This document shows, piece by piece, positions 11,149-23,431 of a stretch of 64,000 nucleotides of DNA. The first letter of the stretch is position 1. Each line of letters begins with the position of its first letter. The position numbers and the translations under genes are program-made. Source of the stretch: Torreya grandis (Eukaryota; Streptophyta; Pinopsida; Cupressales; Taxaceae); contig JARHVA010001740.1 of the NCBI GenBank assembly GCA_037957365.1, positions 884,501 to 948,500 of the forward strand. Direction: 5' to 3'. The notes under the pieces are model-generated. The model saw only the letters and a list, made by a program, of their open reading frames with translations, did no database searches and was not told the origin of the DNA.

Positions 11149-13239
11149 TGTATATACATGGTAGTAGAGTAGTTAATTTTTCATATTATTATATTATTAA
11201 AAAATATTCCTTTCCTCCTTCACCCCCACCACTATCATATATGGTTATATAACCTATTTAAGTTAACTCTAAACAAGTACTTCAGATGAAGGTAATTGAC
11301 TTTATTAGATGAATAATGGTTCAACACCAATTATATTAGAGATTTATTTAGGAATAATTACATCAATTATTTAATCCATCACATCTTAATATATTTTTTA
11401 TACATCATTTCATGTTACACAATTAACACAAACACATGTTTATACGCTACAACATATTCCATATGACACTATGGTTACTAGGATTAACTCATCATACATA
11501 TCATCATATGAATCATGATGATAAAGAAGGATATATTACAACATGATATAAACATTTGGATATATATATATATGGGAATAATTATTCATCACACGTCACC
11601 ATTTCCACATTTTATATATGACCTACATGTGAGCAATCTCATTGATGGGATTTGTTGTTGCTTGTAAAACATATCCTAATTCCTCTAAAAAACATGGAAC
11701 CCATTTATTTATTTGTAATCCACTCATGATTTTTCTCTCATGACATTTTATCTCATATATATTAATTTTATTTGGTGGGTCATCTTGTTTTACATGCCAA
11801 ACTAGGTTTTACAGCCACCTCCATTGGAAAGACCATGTAAGTGTCAGAAAACTTCATATTTTACACTTAGTGTGAAATTAAAGTGTTAACCTCCTAGTTT
11901 GCCTTTGAATATCTTGCTTGAATAGTTATCTCAAGCCTCTCTCATAGGTAATCTCAATTTACGTAATATACCATCCCCTAAGAACTACTCTATTGTGATG
12001 GCCAAGCTCATGCAAGAAAAGTTTATATAAAATATTTGGTTGAAAAATGGACTTTTAATACATATATTGCATGTTGAAAGTCCCATAAAATTTTGATAAA
12101 TTATTTAATTAGGTCTATTATATCTCATAAAAAAAATTATTAGTTTATAGACCTAATCGAGCTTACAACCCCCAATTATATCTTTAGGTTTAAAAATTGG
12201 CATGCTCCTTTATATCTAGTAATCAGGATCTAAGCCATGATTGGGTCTTCATAGTTGATTTTGCCATGTTATAGACCTAATGTGAGTTATTTCTATGAAT
12301 AGGTTTGAGCATTCAAGCTTAATACTAAGTATTTCTAAACTAACTTTATAATTTTGATTAGGTCCTTAATTATTAAACAACAGGATTATTTTATTAATAG
12401 TGTTTGTTATTCCAATAAGAATAGTGGGGTTGTGTTTGTGTCAACGTAATGTTAAGTGTGGTTTTTACCCTTACTAGGTCATGTTTATGTTAGGGTGTGT
12501 CATTGTGGTTGTGGTCATGGATATATCCTCAACCATATCTATCAAGCCCTAATTGGGTCCCATCCTTCATAATTAGGGTTGAAACCTTGACTCGGTCTCA
12601 CCCAAGATTTAAACCCTCTATTAGTTCTAATCAAGCCTACCCCTCCATTTTGAAGCATAGTGTTATGTATGATTTATTTCCTAGAATAGAATGTTAAGAT
12701 CTTAACAAAAATCATGTAGTGTTAATTAGTAGATTTAGACCCGATTATGTCTATGACCCCCAAACCTCTAATCCCTAATTTTATTTAGACTTTTGAGACC
12801 CGATTAGGTCTATAAAATATCTAAGATCATACATTAGTTCTATTCAAGATTTCCAATATGATTATAACTAAGAATATTAAAGTTAAAAAATGTGCTCTTG
12901 TTGTCCCCCAAATCTTGGATAGCTCTAGGAGGTAGTTTTTGATCTTGAGGTCATTTTTGTCAATAATTTCTTGCTCATTCATTCATTTATTAATCTATTT
13001 GTAGTGATGAAAATTTGGTTCCAGCCCAGACATTTTTTTTATTTCATTTTTATGAAATTTTACATGGTTTAAAACTTATTCATGTTTTCTATCTGCATTG
13101 TTTTTTTTTTAATATGAAATTTTACTTATTTATCTTGTCTTTTGTATCAAAATGGAGATCAGGATGCAACATTTGGAGGGAGAATGAAGTTGGTGTATGT
13201 ATTTAATGTCTTAAAATAATTTTGGAGGTAAATATTATC

Positions 13240-13241
<2 letters not shown>
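11149..13241. other. Gene-free AT-rich stretch
   Basis: No RNA gene, transposon domain or protein-like ORF is visible. A 66-codon plus-strand ORF near 12497 has no supporting feature. Confidence 0.4.

Positions 13242-13286
<45 letters not shown>
13242..13286. repeat. (AT)n microsatellite
   Basis: Pure AT tract of about 45 bp. Spurious Ile-Tyr repeat ORFs cross it. Confidence 0.95.
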
Positions 13287-13289
<3 letters not shown>

Positions 13290-14149
13290 GGCACTTAGAA
13301 GGCAAAGCAAAGGATGACTCTTTGTGAAACTTTGGAGGCATATTGAACTAACCCACTTTATCTCATGCATTTTATTGCTTGTGTAGTGTAATCTCTCCCT
13401 ATACAAGTTTTCCATACTATTATGTTAGAAACAATTCTACCTAATTGATTGTAAATGCTCAAACATTGTGTTGGTCAAGGATATTTCTATTAATCAAATC
13501 TATGAGGATTCCATTTTATTACTTGCAAATGTCAATTGTGGTAGTTTTATTTTTCTTCTCACCTTATCATACCTAGACTCTTGCATCATTTTTTTATATA
13601 TACTTTAATTAGCTAGAAGACTAATTTTTTGGACGTTTACAATCAAGATGAATGTATTTGTCTTTATTATAGCAAGGTTTTCTTCTCTATTTCCTTTTTA
13701 TTTTATCATTTTTTTCAACTAGGTAATTTATGGTTAAAGTAGCTATGAATACAATTTTCTTTTGATGTTTATCTCAATTACAAAATATTGTCCATCACTG
13801 TAAATGTATTGTTGAATGTCTATGTAAGGGAATTAATGAACATTGAAATCAATCATAAATTCATTTAATCAAACCCTACAAACAATGATTTCTTCATCTA
13901 GGATAAACCCAAAAATTCATTGATATTTTTATTCTCTAAAATATGATTAAAACACATATTTTCCTTTAGTTTGTTAAAATACCAAAATGATCACATTTAA
14001 AATTTTAGAACAAAGGCCCCTTATATTAGAATAGTTACACATTGATTGACTAGGTCATTTGATACATCATGATTAGACAATAACAAATATTGGGGAGACC
14101 TTCAGGGCTTTTTTTAGGTTAGGTTGGATAGATGATTGTCATGTCTATT

Positions 14150-14370
14150 TTTTCTATGTCAAATGACCCATGAACAAGATTGTTGGTTATCAATAACATA
14201 ACTAAAAAAACTTAGAAATATAAAAAAAACAAGACCTAAGCATAACATGTTTTCCTAGTTATTTTCTATGTCAAATGACCCATGAACAAGATTGTTGGTT
14301 ATCAATAACATAACTAAAAAAACTTAGAAATATAAAAAAAACAAGACCTAAGCATAACATGTTTTCCTAG

Positions 14371-14373
<3 letters not shown>
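14150..14373 (+). repeat. Exact 112 bp tandem duplication
   Basis: The unit at 14150-14261 is repeated at 14262-14373 with no difference seen by eye. It starts with 'ttttctatgtcaaatgaccc' and ends with 'ttttcctagtta'. The second unit runs straight into a (TA)n tract. The identity of the copies points to a recent event. Confidence 0.95.

Positions 14374-14440
<67 letters not shown>
14374..14440. repeat. (TA)n microsatellite
   Basis: Pure TA tract of about 67 bp starting at the end of the duplicated 112 bp unit. Confidence 0.95.
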
Positions 14441-14442
<2 letters not shown>

Positions 14443-17400
14443 ATTGTTTGGTAGATTAAATACCCTTTTTCATACACAAGTGATGTTCATGATATATATG
14501 TGTGATATGAAGAAAATACAAGTTATACATGATATATGGATGTACAAATGTGGAACATTACTACACCTAAGGGGACATACCAATGTTGGGGGCATCTCAT
14601 TCTATAGGTTACATTTTTATAGGTTATATTTTTCTATGATCTTTCAATTTATCATGTTGGGCTATGTTTATTTCTTAAATAAGTCTTTCTCTTGTTTATA
14701 TTTTTTGTAGTGCTAAATTTCATGTATATATTAATCTGCTACGTTGTGACACTTACATAAATTGATGGTATAGACTAGCTTGACTTATTTAATGTTTCAT
14801 TATTTCTATTTCATTTCATATAGGCTAAGCATTTATTATGATTTGCATGGATTTTTCCTTAGTGTGTTACATTGTTTGATTGAGTGTGTCATCACATGAC
14901 TCTTTCATTATGTGGATCTTTTTTTTTGTGAATTTTTTTGCTTATTGTCTAAAATTATTTCCTCAATGTGTGACTTTGATTATTCACTATATATATCCCT
15001 TTCCTTGAGTCAAATTGATTTTTAAGTGTAGCATTGATTTTTTATTGTTTGTGGAACTTGCCTTGTCATAAATTGTGTGTTCATAGAGTGTACCATTTTT
15101 TCTCTTATTTTATGTGACATTTAGTGCTATTATGTGTGGTTTTATTAGGTATGTCATGCCATTATATGCACATATGTTTAGATAAATATATGAGTGTTTT
15201 CTAATCTTTTGATTACATGATACATATCACACACATTTATACTTATGTGTGGTTTCATGATCTACATCATGAAACATTATATATAGGGTTATTACTCAGT
15301 GCTTATATTTATGACTATTATTACTAAGTGCCTATTTTATATATCTATCTAGACATGACACATGTATGCCTCATGAAACATGTTTCATATATACCTTGGC
15401 AATATATACATGTTATGATGACATATTGTCCACATGTTATCACATGCTATAAATTCTTAATTTTTTTATATAACATGATGTTTTTAAATATTTTATTTTG
15501 AGATGAGTAATTCAAATACTACATTCCTCACCTTAAAATGGAATCATATTAGTTGGATTTTCATAGAAATTCAAACCTTCATACAAATATAATTCAAATT
15601 TTCAAAAAAAAATACATTATTTATATGGTTCAAATTGAGTCATATTATTAATTTGGTTCAAATTATGGGGAAAAAAATAAGAACATTAGGGCATATAAAT
15701 AAATTTTATAGGTATATAAGTGATAGGTTATCAGATGGGGCTCATAGTGACATAGATTTATGGCATTCTAAATTACATTAAGACACTTGATCAAATTATG
15801 GACCATGGATGTTGTCATGCATGCACTTTAATATTATTAAGTCGGTACTAAAATCATTCAAAGTAACATTCTAGATCTAAAATTCATCTATAGTAGTTGA
15901 TTCATTTTATTCATATTTACATATAATTCTATTATGGGATCCAATTTTTCATATTGAGGTCAAATATTAGTCGAATGAGAAGTGCAGTTGAGGTTATACA
16001 TCGCTCAATGGCCTATCACTACTCCTTCATGAGGGTTGGGGAATTTATCTTCCCAACCCATGCTTTTAAAAATGGAACTCACCTTTGGGCATAATCATCC
16101 CATGACATTATTTATTGGGGCATAACGAGCCCAATCTCTAATATTTTAGAGGGAAACATGATTCACCTATTTATATGTGTATTATTTGCTCTTCAAATTT
16201 TAAATGTATCATTGATCTATTTTACTTCATATTTAATATCATATATGGAAAAAAAATGTTGTACATCCATTTTAGGTTTGGTTGAATCAAAATGGACACT
16301 TGGATCCTTCTCCTAAATACAAAGTATGATTACACACTAAAATACAACTCTATATTTTCCAATACTAGAATAAAATGGGGGCAATTTTAGACAGATAAAT
16401 CAGGAATTGTATACTTAACAATGATAATCTTGACATGTATTTACCTTTCATGACATCTTTATACACATATGGATCTTGTACGCCCTTATCTCCTATCCAT
16501 TTTCCTTTTATGGAAATGACCTTCCAAAAAATGTATTATTCACCTACATGAGTTATTTACTCTATGATTAATTTTTTTGTTATCATAATCAGACCATCTT
16601 CTAATCATTAGATCATTATTCTTGTTTTATAGACACATTCAATCATACTCAGATAGCTTTGGATTTCTAAACATTCCCACCTATGTTGCATTTATCCATT
16701 CACCTTGCAATGGTCAATTTTCAAATTTAAATCATATTATAGGTCAACCTATACATTTTGTATGTTAATGGCATGAGAATCTACATAAGGAATCATCTAT
16801 TTATACACATTAGGTTTATTATCTAGAAAGTACTAAGAAAAAACTTATATGAGCATATGTTTATTACTTGCATATTGAGAAATATTTCCATAAATTTATA
16901 AAATAAAAGATTAGTCACAAAGATCAAGCCTTGACCAAGTATCAAGCACCAAAGACAAGTTTCTTATTGTCAAGTGTCAAAAGCTAGATTGTAAATTACA
17001 TTCATACTATAGGAGAAATGTTACACATATACACATAACCATGAGAACTACATGTATTTTGAGTCATCTTCTGAGAATTAGAAATGTAGGCAATGCTCAA
17101 CCACATAGTAAGGGGTGATTGGGTCAACTAAACCTATATTTTATATTCTCTTTTATAGGAAAACTTAGTGTCAAAAGTAGAGCTCAAGTTTTAAAGTGAA
17201 GGAGATAAAACTATGTACTTACATACACAATGAGATTCTAATATTGCACAAAGTAGTTTTTGACAAACAAACACATCGATCTATGATGAAACATTTTGGT
17301 AAAATTTATGGGGATAATTATATCATATATCATATGCTTACTTATGACACATGCATCCATATATTCTCAAATTCATATAAGAAGGTTCAAATAGTTAGTT

Positions 17401-17727
17401 TCCAAAGCTAAGAACTTCCAGATCCAATTTCAATCCTTTTTTCTACCTGCACACATTCTCAAACCTAAACATAATAGTAGTAAGATAAGTGTGCTAGTCC
17501 TCCTAGTTATTTTCATAAATATTAAAGTGTAACTTAACATATGCTTGTATAATTTATATTTCCCTAATTTAAACATATCTTAGACACTTTGAATATTCAA
17601 ATGTTATATCTTTTTTCTATACATTAATCCAAAATAGGGTAAAATAATATTTAATGGCACTTGACATTTGTTGAGATAAGTTTGATATCCAAAAAGGTTG
17701 TAATTAAACTCATAATTAGTTGGGTTT
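14441..17727. other. Gene-free flank left of the giant LTR element
   Basis: AT-rich DNA with no protein-like ORF. A small hairpin (a GGTTGGGGAA-type arm and its complement) lies near 16036-16062. No transposon boundary is recognised before 17728. Confidence 0.4.
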
Positions 17728-18509
17728 TGTTATGACCCTGCCTCAAAAATCATCTTGTTGTTATTGGCATGCTAATATTGCAAGATAATTTTAGCTGATT
17801 GACATTATGACTACTCAATACAATTGATTAATTTATTTTGAGACACTATGGTAGTGATTATGATGCAGATTTATATGCTTATTTTAGTTATGACATATTC
17901 TTTCATTTTGTTCATATTAGATGTTATTATTATGGATGTATATTTTTGGAGTAGTAGTTTTGATGTATTATTCGATGGTTGCAGGAATAGTTTGAGTGAG
18001 CTAGGATCATTGGTGGACTGCAGCCACTAGAAAAATATAGAAATATTATGAGTAGTCAGGTTGATACTAATAGGTAAAATAATAAGGTGAAAGTTACATT
18101 CATGGTTCATTTGAGTCTCTTAATTCTTGTGACTTCATTTTAGTTATTCTCATGTCATCATGCAAATGATCACTTGTGTTATTATTTTCACTTTGTTAGG
18201 ATTTAATAAGTTTGGGGATTATTAATCATCTCTAATTATGTCATGTGATCGAATGTCATTTTTCACATTCAGGATTATGTTTTGAACCTCTTTAGTGTTG
18301 TTGGTTTTAACTTCCACTTTTCCCTATTTTATTTATTTGGTAGTCTTGGACCTAAGCCACAATGTCTAACTTTGTAATAGTTGACCTTGAGGTGGTTGGA
18401 TCATGAGTTGAGTCATTGACTCCCTTTAACCCATGATGAGTCTGTTTTGCCATATGAAAATGGATATTTTTGTATAAATGTATCTTAGTCTATTTATCTT
18501 TCTTGGCAT

Positions 18510-18535
18510 ACACACACACACACACACACACACAC
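18510..18535. repeat. (CA)n microsatellite in the 5' LTR
   Basis: It follows 'cttggcat' directly. At the homologous place the 3' LTR has an inverted duplication with a (TG)n tract instead. Confidence 0.95.
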
Positions 18536-19845
18536 CCTCTTTGGTGTGAGCTTAGCTGAGCATAGTAATGTCATAATAACTCCAAGGCTTAACTTGACAA
18601 TTTATGGAGTTAAAATATATTTTTAAGATTGGTCTTAATCTTAGATTGTTTTATTTTGGAATGGCACATATGGGACATGGATTAACTTGTTTTTAATTTT
18701 TGACATGATCATTGTTTTAGAATTCTTAACATAGCATGGATTGTTCATTTTATTAAAAAGCTAAGATTGACATATTGATGGAGGGGTGTGACTTTACTTG
18801 TTGTTATTATTATTTTGACCCAAATTATCTTATTTTTGACTAGGAATTATTTCAAATTAGACTTGGTGACTTGGATAAGTTCATTGGATCTTGGCATGAT
18901 CATTATTTTTTTAGACTTGCCATTTTCTGACTTGGGTGCCTAAAGGAAGTCATTAAAAAGTTAGGGCAAGGGAAAAAAATTTGGATTGTTGAAACTTTTA
19001 TGAGGCATGGTCGATATCTACACACTCCTCCTCTATGTAATTACCTTGTAAAAATTCATGGCATGACACCCATGCCAAGAGTATGACATAGGGGTTTGAC
19101 CAAAAAGAAAATTCTTTATTTAGGAAGGAACCATGACATTTTAGAGACATGGCATGGAGTTGGGGGAGAGAGCCATAATGGATATGAAGGAGACCTATAT
19201 ATTCCATGGTGTGGGAGAGAATGCTATGAATAATATAAGATGGGAATCTTAGCCCTATCATTCTACAACCTGTAGCAAGTAAGTATTGCCTTAAAATTTT
19301 AAGGATAATGCTTATTTATAAGGATTTGGGGTTTAATGAAAAAAATGGAACCACCTAATATTTTTCCCATATAAACTAACCAAATTAAATATACCCATTT
19401 TGAAGAGTATTGCTAAATATTCTATGGTTTTTAAAATTATAAAAATAAAGAAACTCATATGAATTTATGAATAAATAAAATCAGTTTTGCTTTACCCTAT
19501 GTGGCATTTTGATTTGCATTTTATAATACTATGTTGAATTGTATAAAGGGGTTGAAGGCATATTGTTTTGGCTGAAAAGAATAGTTGTAGGGCTACACCA
19601 AAATTGGGTACTCATTCTAAATTTATATTATGAATTATGGTCTCTATTAAATCCCTATAGCCATATATAAGCATGGATAAAGATTTAAATCGACCCAAAA
19701 CTAATTTTTTGTTGGGATGGGAAAATTGAATACATGAAAATTTAAAACACATATTGCTAGGGTTTTTTTATTATCAATTCCACTCAGATTTCATTGGTTT
19801 AAATACCCCTGATGGGTTATTACCTCTTGTTGACAATGGCAAAAA

Positions 19846-19862
19846 TGTGTGTGTGTGTGTGT
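19846..19862. repeat. (GT)n microsatellite in the 5' LTR
   Basis: Short GT tract. The 3' LTR has lost or never had it in the region near 44400. Confidence 0.9.
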
Positions 19863-22800
19863 ACAGTATCTATCCCTTGCCAATTGTATTTAACTAGCTA
19901 AATCGACCCCTATATGTAACTAAAAAATTATTAATCCCAAGTCATTGACAACTGTGTATGAAATTAACTTCATATGAATATTTTTTTCAAAACTCAAATT
20001 TATAACCTCATTCATTTATAGAGGTATGGTTGTGCTTAATGACAGGATTATTTAAGTGTTTCATTTTGGCCTACGGGGTTAGTTATGTGTGTGTGCATAT
20101 GCCTTTTTTATTATGAGGAATGTTTTTTTTGACATCTTTTAGACCATTTGAAAATGGTGTAAATCTTTTTTTTTAAATTGAGTTGAATGTGTATGATTTG
20201 GGTCTTTTGATGATGACTAGGCTTAGCCTCTTTTCTCCCTTAGATTGCTTCTCACAAATTATTTTGACCCTAGAATACATGTGAAAATTGTTAACTCTTG
20301 ATTAAGCTTGAAATGCTTATAGGTGAGTTGTTTTAGACTTTACCCTCTTAACTTGACTATAATTCATGCTAAATTAAATGTAATTTTATTCCTTGATCTT
20401 ACTGTGTCTAGATTGATTTTTAAATTATTGAGTCATTTGATTGGTATACTAATTTGAGGAAGCATAAGAATTTTGGGCAATAAGGATTATCTTGGTATTT
20501 CAAGCATTGAGGCTCTGAAAATATGAATTTAGATTTACCTCTAAACCTATCTTCCTAAGTTTAAAGCTACTAAGTTTAGCAAAATTCTATGCTTCCTTAG
20601 ATGAATGTCCTTTTCTTTCCTTGTGTATGTATTAAGTGTTGTACAAGATATTATTGCTTATGGTCTTAGTTTTAGACTAGTGTTATGTATATTATTGGTA
20701 TTATTTATTTAAATGGTTGACTATTGAGTGTTGTACCATGGTTGTGTCATTTATATGCTCATAAACTTTTAGTAAAATCTAGATGTTTGATTCCACCATC
20801 CAACTGATGGTTGGAATGGTCAAGGTCACCAATGATTGGGCTCATCAGGTTGTATCTTGGGGTATGTCACCTTGTTGATCATGTACTTATCACCTGTAGA
20901 GTCAAAAAAAATTATTACGATTGTTGGATCTAGCCTATTAGTGATATACTTGCTGATCGTGATGGTTTTTATAATATAAATGATTCATATGACTATGTTG
21001 TGAGACTCATACCCTAGATTATGGATATATTACATTGATATATTAATAATACACATGCATGGGTATCAAGAGGTTTTTGACTCACTTATGTGTTCTAATC
21101 TTTCATGTATATTGAATGGATGTAACATGATACTTTCATAGTTTACATGATGAGATTAAAGAGATGTAATTTTTGTTGTTATCTGATGATAGTTGAAATT
21201 GTTGTTAAACACTCTTGATTTCATATTCACTAATTTAGTATTTTTTATCATTAGGTATATAGAATTGATCCAAACAATGTTACTTTGGTTATAGTTTGAC
21301 ATGAGGGACACCTCACCTTAATGTACATTATATGTTTTAGTTTCAAAGATCTTTATTTTTTTAAATGGTTATATGCAAACCATATGGATGATTATAGTAG
21401 TATGAAAAAAGGTTGTAGATTGGTTCTAAATGAAATAGTATTGTTAATTATTGATTTTTGTTGAAACTTTCTTTTCTTTAAAAGGTATGAAGAATGGCCT
21501 CAGTATGATAAAGTTTATTTTTAAAACCATAAATTCAGGATAATGAATCATTAAAAAATGTGTAGGTTATGATATGAATTGTAATAGCATATCGCTTGTT
21601 AAGTTATCACATTGAGTTTATGTAAGATAGTATTATCTTTTTATTATGCTTTTGATATTAAGGCATTATGAACGTTTATTACCAATAGAATTACTTGTAT
21701 TTGAACATGTTAAACTATTACAAGTTTCTAGAATTACCTGTGTACCAGTTGAGTTATGCCTTCATGAATAATTTAGAATAATGGGATAACATATAGCCAT
21801 AGCTATAGTTATAGTTATTCTAATACCATGGAATGATTTATTCTAACATGTTAATTTATAATAAATAACTGGAAACTACTCTCATGTCTAGGGGTATTAT
21901 GACTGCCTTATTTATTGGTGTTTCTCATTGATTCTAAAATTTACTATGGAACTTATTTGGATGGAAAAGTTTTATATAGTGGTATTAACTTGTTAAAGTT
22001 AATGGTTGTTTGTTCAAGCTGCCCTCCTTGCATTAGTTATACATATTTACTTATGGGAAAACTCATATAATCATTTTGGTTTGATTAATAGACATTGCAT
22101 GCTATATGCATTAAAGCATACAAGTACGACATAAATTGAAATGTGTTGTATGTCTTCATATTAGCAAACTTGGATTATGGTGTTATGTTAAAAATCAAGT
22201 GTTAATCATTTATATCTACAATCTCATTTCAGATTCACTTATTATTAAAGCAATTAAGTATGGAAGTTGTTTCCTTCTTAATTAATTATGCACCACTGAA
22301 ATATACTTCATATTTAATAAAATATGTAGTTAGCCATGTTGCCCTTCCATATCAATCCATGGATATGTTATTTGGTTTAGGTATTGGTATCTAGGTCTTG
22401 AGTCACCTAGAGTAAGTCATTATAACTAGTTTATACACTCTTGTCACTAAAATGCTTAAGCATGAGAAGGTGACATCATTAAAAATTAATATGATCTCTC
22501 AATGTTATAATTATATTGTATTCAACTGAATATGTTTTTATTAAACTTGAATTGTTCATTGAGTCATTGATTAAATATTATAGGTAAAAATGTGTATAAG
22601 GCATGTACATCATAAGTGACCATGGATGTTACTTGGTTTATAATATATATGCTTATATGTGGACTTATGAGGCTAGAAAGAATTGTTAAACTCCTTGATA
22701 ATGGTAAACCATGTTTTGGAATCCTCTTCCTTATATGAATAATGATTTGACTCTAAGATAAGTTCCATCAAGAAAATGTATGGTGCAATGGCCACTAGAT

Positions 22801-23419
22801 CTAAAATTTGGTTTATGTAATCTTGATGTATAGTTTTATAGAGTTTCTTGGTCTATTATGGGCTACATTGGCAATCGATTGGATACATCATATCAATTTT
22901 TTGGACTTCTTTATGTATCGACATGAAGGGATATGAATGTTCTCCAACTTAGACCATCTGATATCAGACAATTTAATGACTCAAGGTTTTATATGTATAA
23001 TAAATGTTATTTCAACATCTAGTTGAATGTCATGGAGTAGTTATATCATTAGATATCAAACAGGAACCTATTAGACTCTGGAAATAGGGATTAGGGTTAA
23101 CTAACCACTAAATAGTCCTATTGGGGTGAGTGACCACTATTGTATAGATTTCAGAGTTTATCATTATGTGCACACACACTGATACATCCCAAACTATATA
23201 CTCATTGATGAGGACACATTCCCACATAGAACTCTTTACTGATAACTTAATCTTAGTTACATCTCTCTGTTGATTGATAATGTGTCAATTGGGAACACCC
23301 TTATGTGCAAATCCACTTTAATGTTGTCTCAATCTTATTTGATTATGTTTGGGCCTAACATGGAGTGTTGTTTTGTACTCTAAAACTAATGATTCTAAAA
23401 AAATTAGCATTATTTCATC

Positions 23420-23431
23420 TGGTATCAGAGC
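23420..23431 (+). promoter_or_regulatory. Primer-binding site for tRNA-iMet (giant element)
   Basis: TGGTATCAGAGC is the standard plant retrotransposon site complementary to the initiator methionine tRNA 3' end. It stands two bases after the 5' LTR. It fixes the plus orientation of the giant element and would prime minus-strand DNA synthesis. Confidence 0.95.

Larger units (their letters stand above)
17728..23417 (+). repeat. 5' LTR of the giant element (about 5.69 kb)
   Basis: It starts TGTTATGACCC and ends near a CA two bases before the primer site. It aligns through its whole length with 36323-47656, apart from the element inserted in the latter. About 14 differences were hand-counted in the first 100 bp. 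It keeps a (CA)n tract at 18510-18535 and about 320 bp (roughly 19900-20220) that the 3' LTR lacks near 44445. ORFs inside it are not conserved in the partner LTR, so I do not call genes. Confidence 0.85.

Noticed and set aside
18998..19261. 87-codon minus ORF in the 5' LTR, and 70-codon plus ORF at 37866-38078 in the 3' LTR
   Set aside because: They lie at homologous places but on opposite strands and are not open in the partner LTR, so they are chance ORFs.
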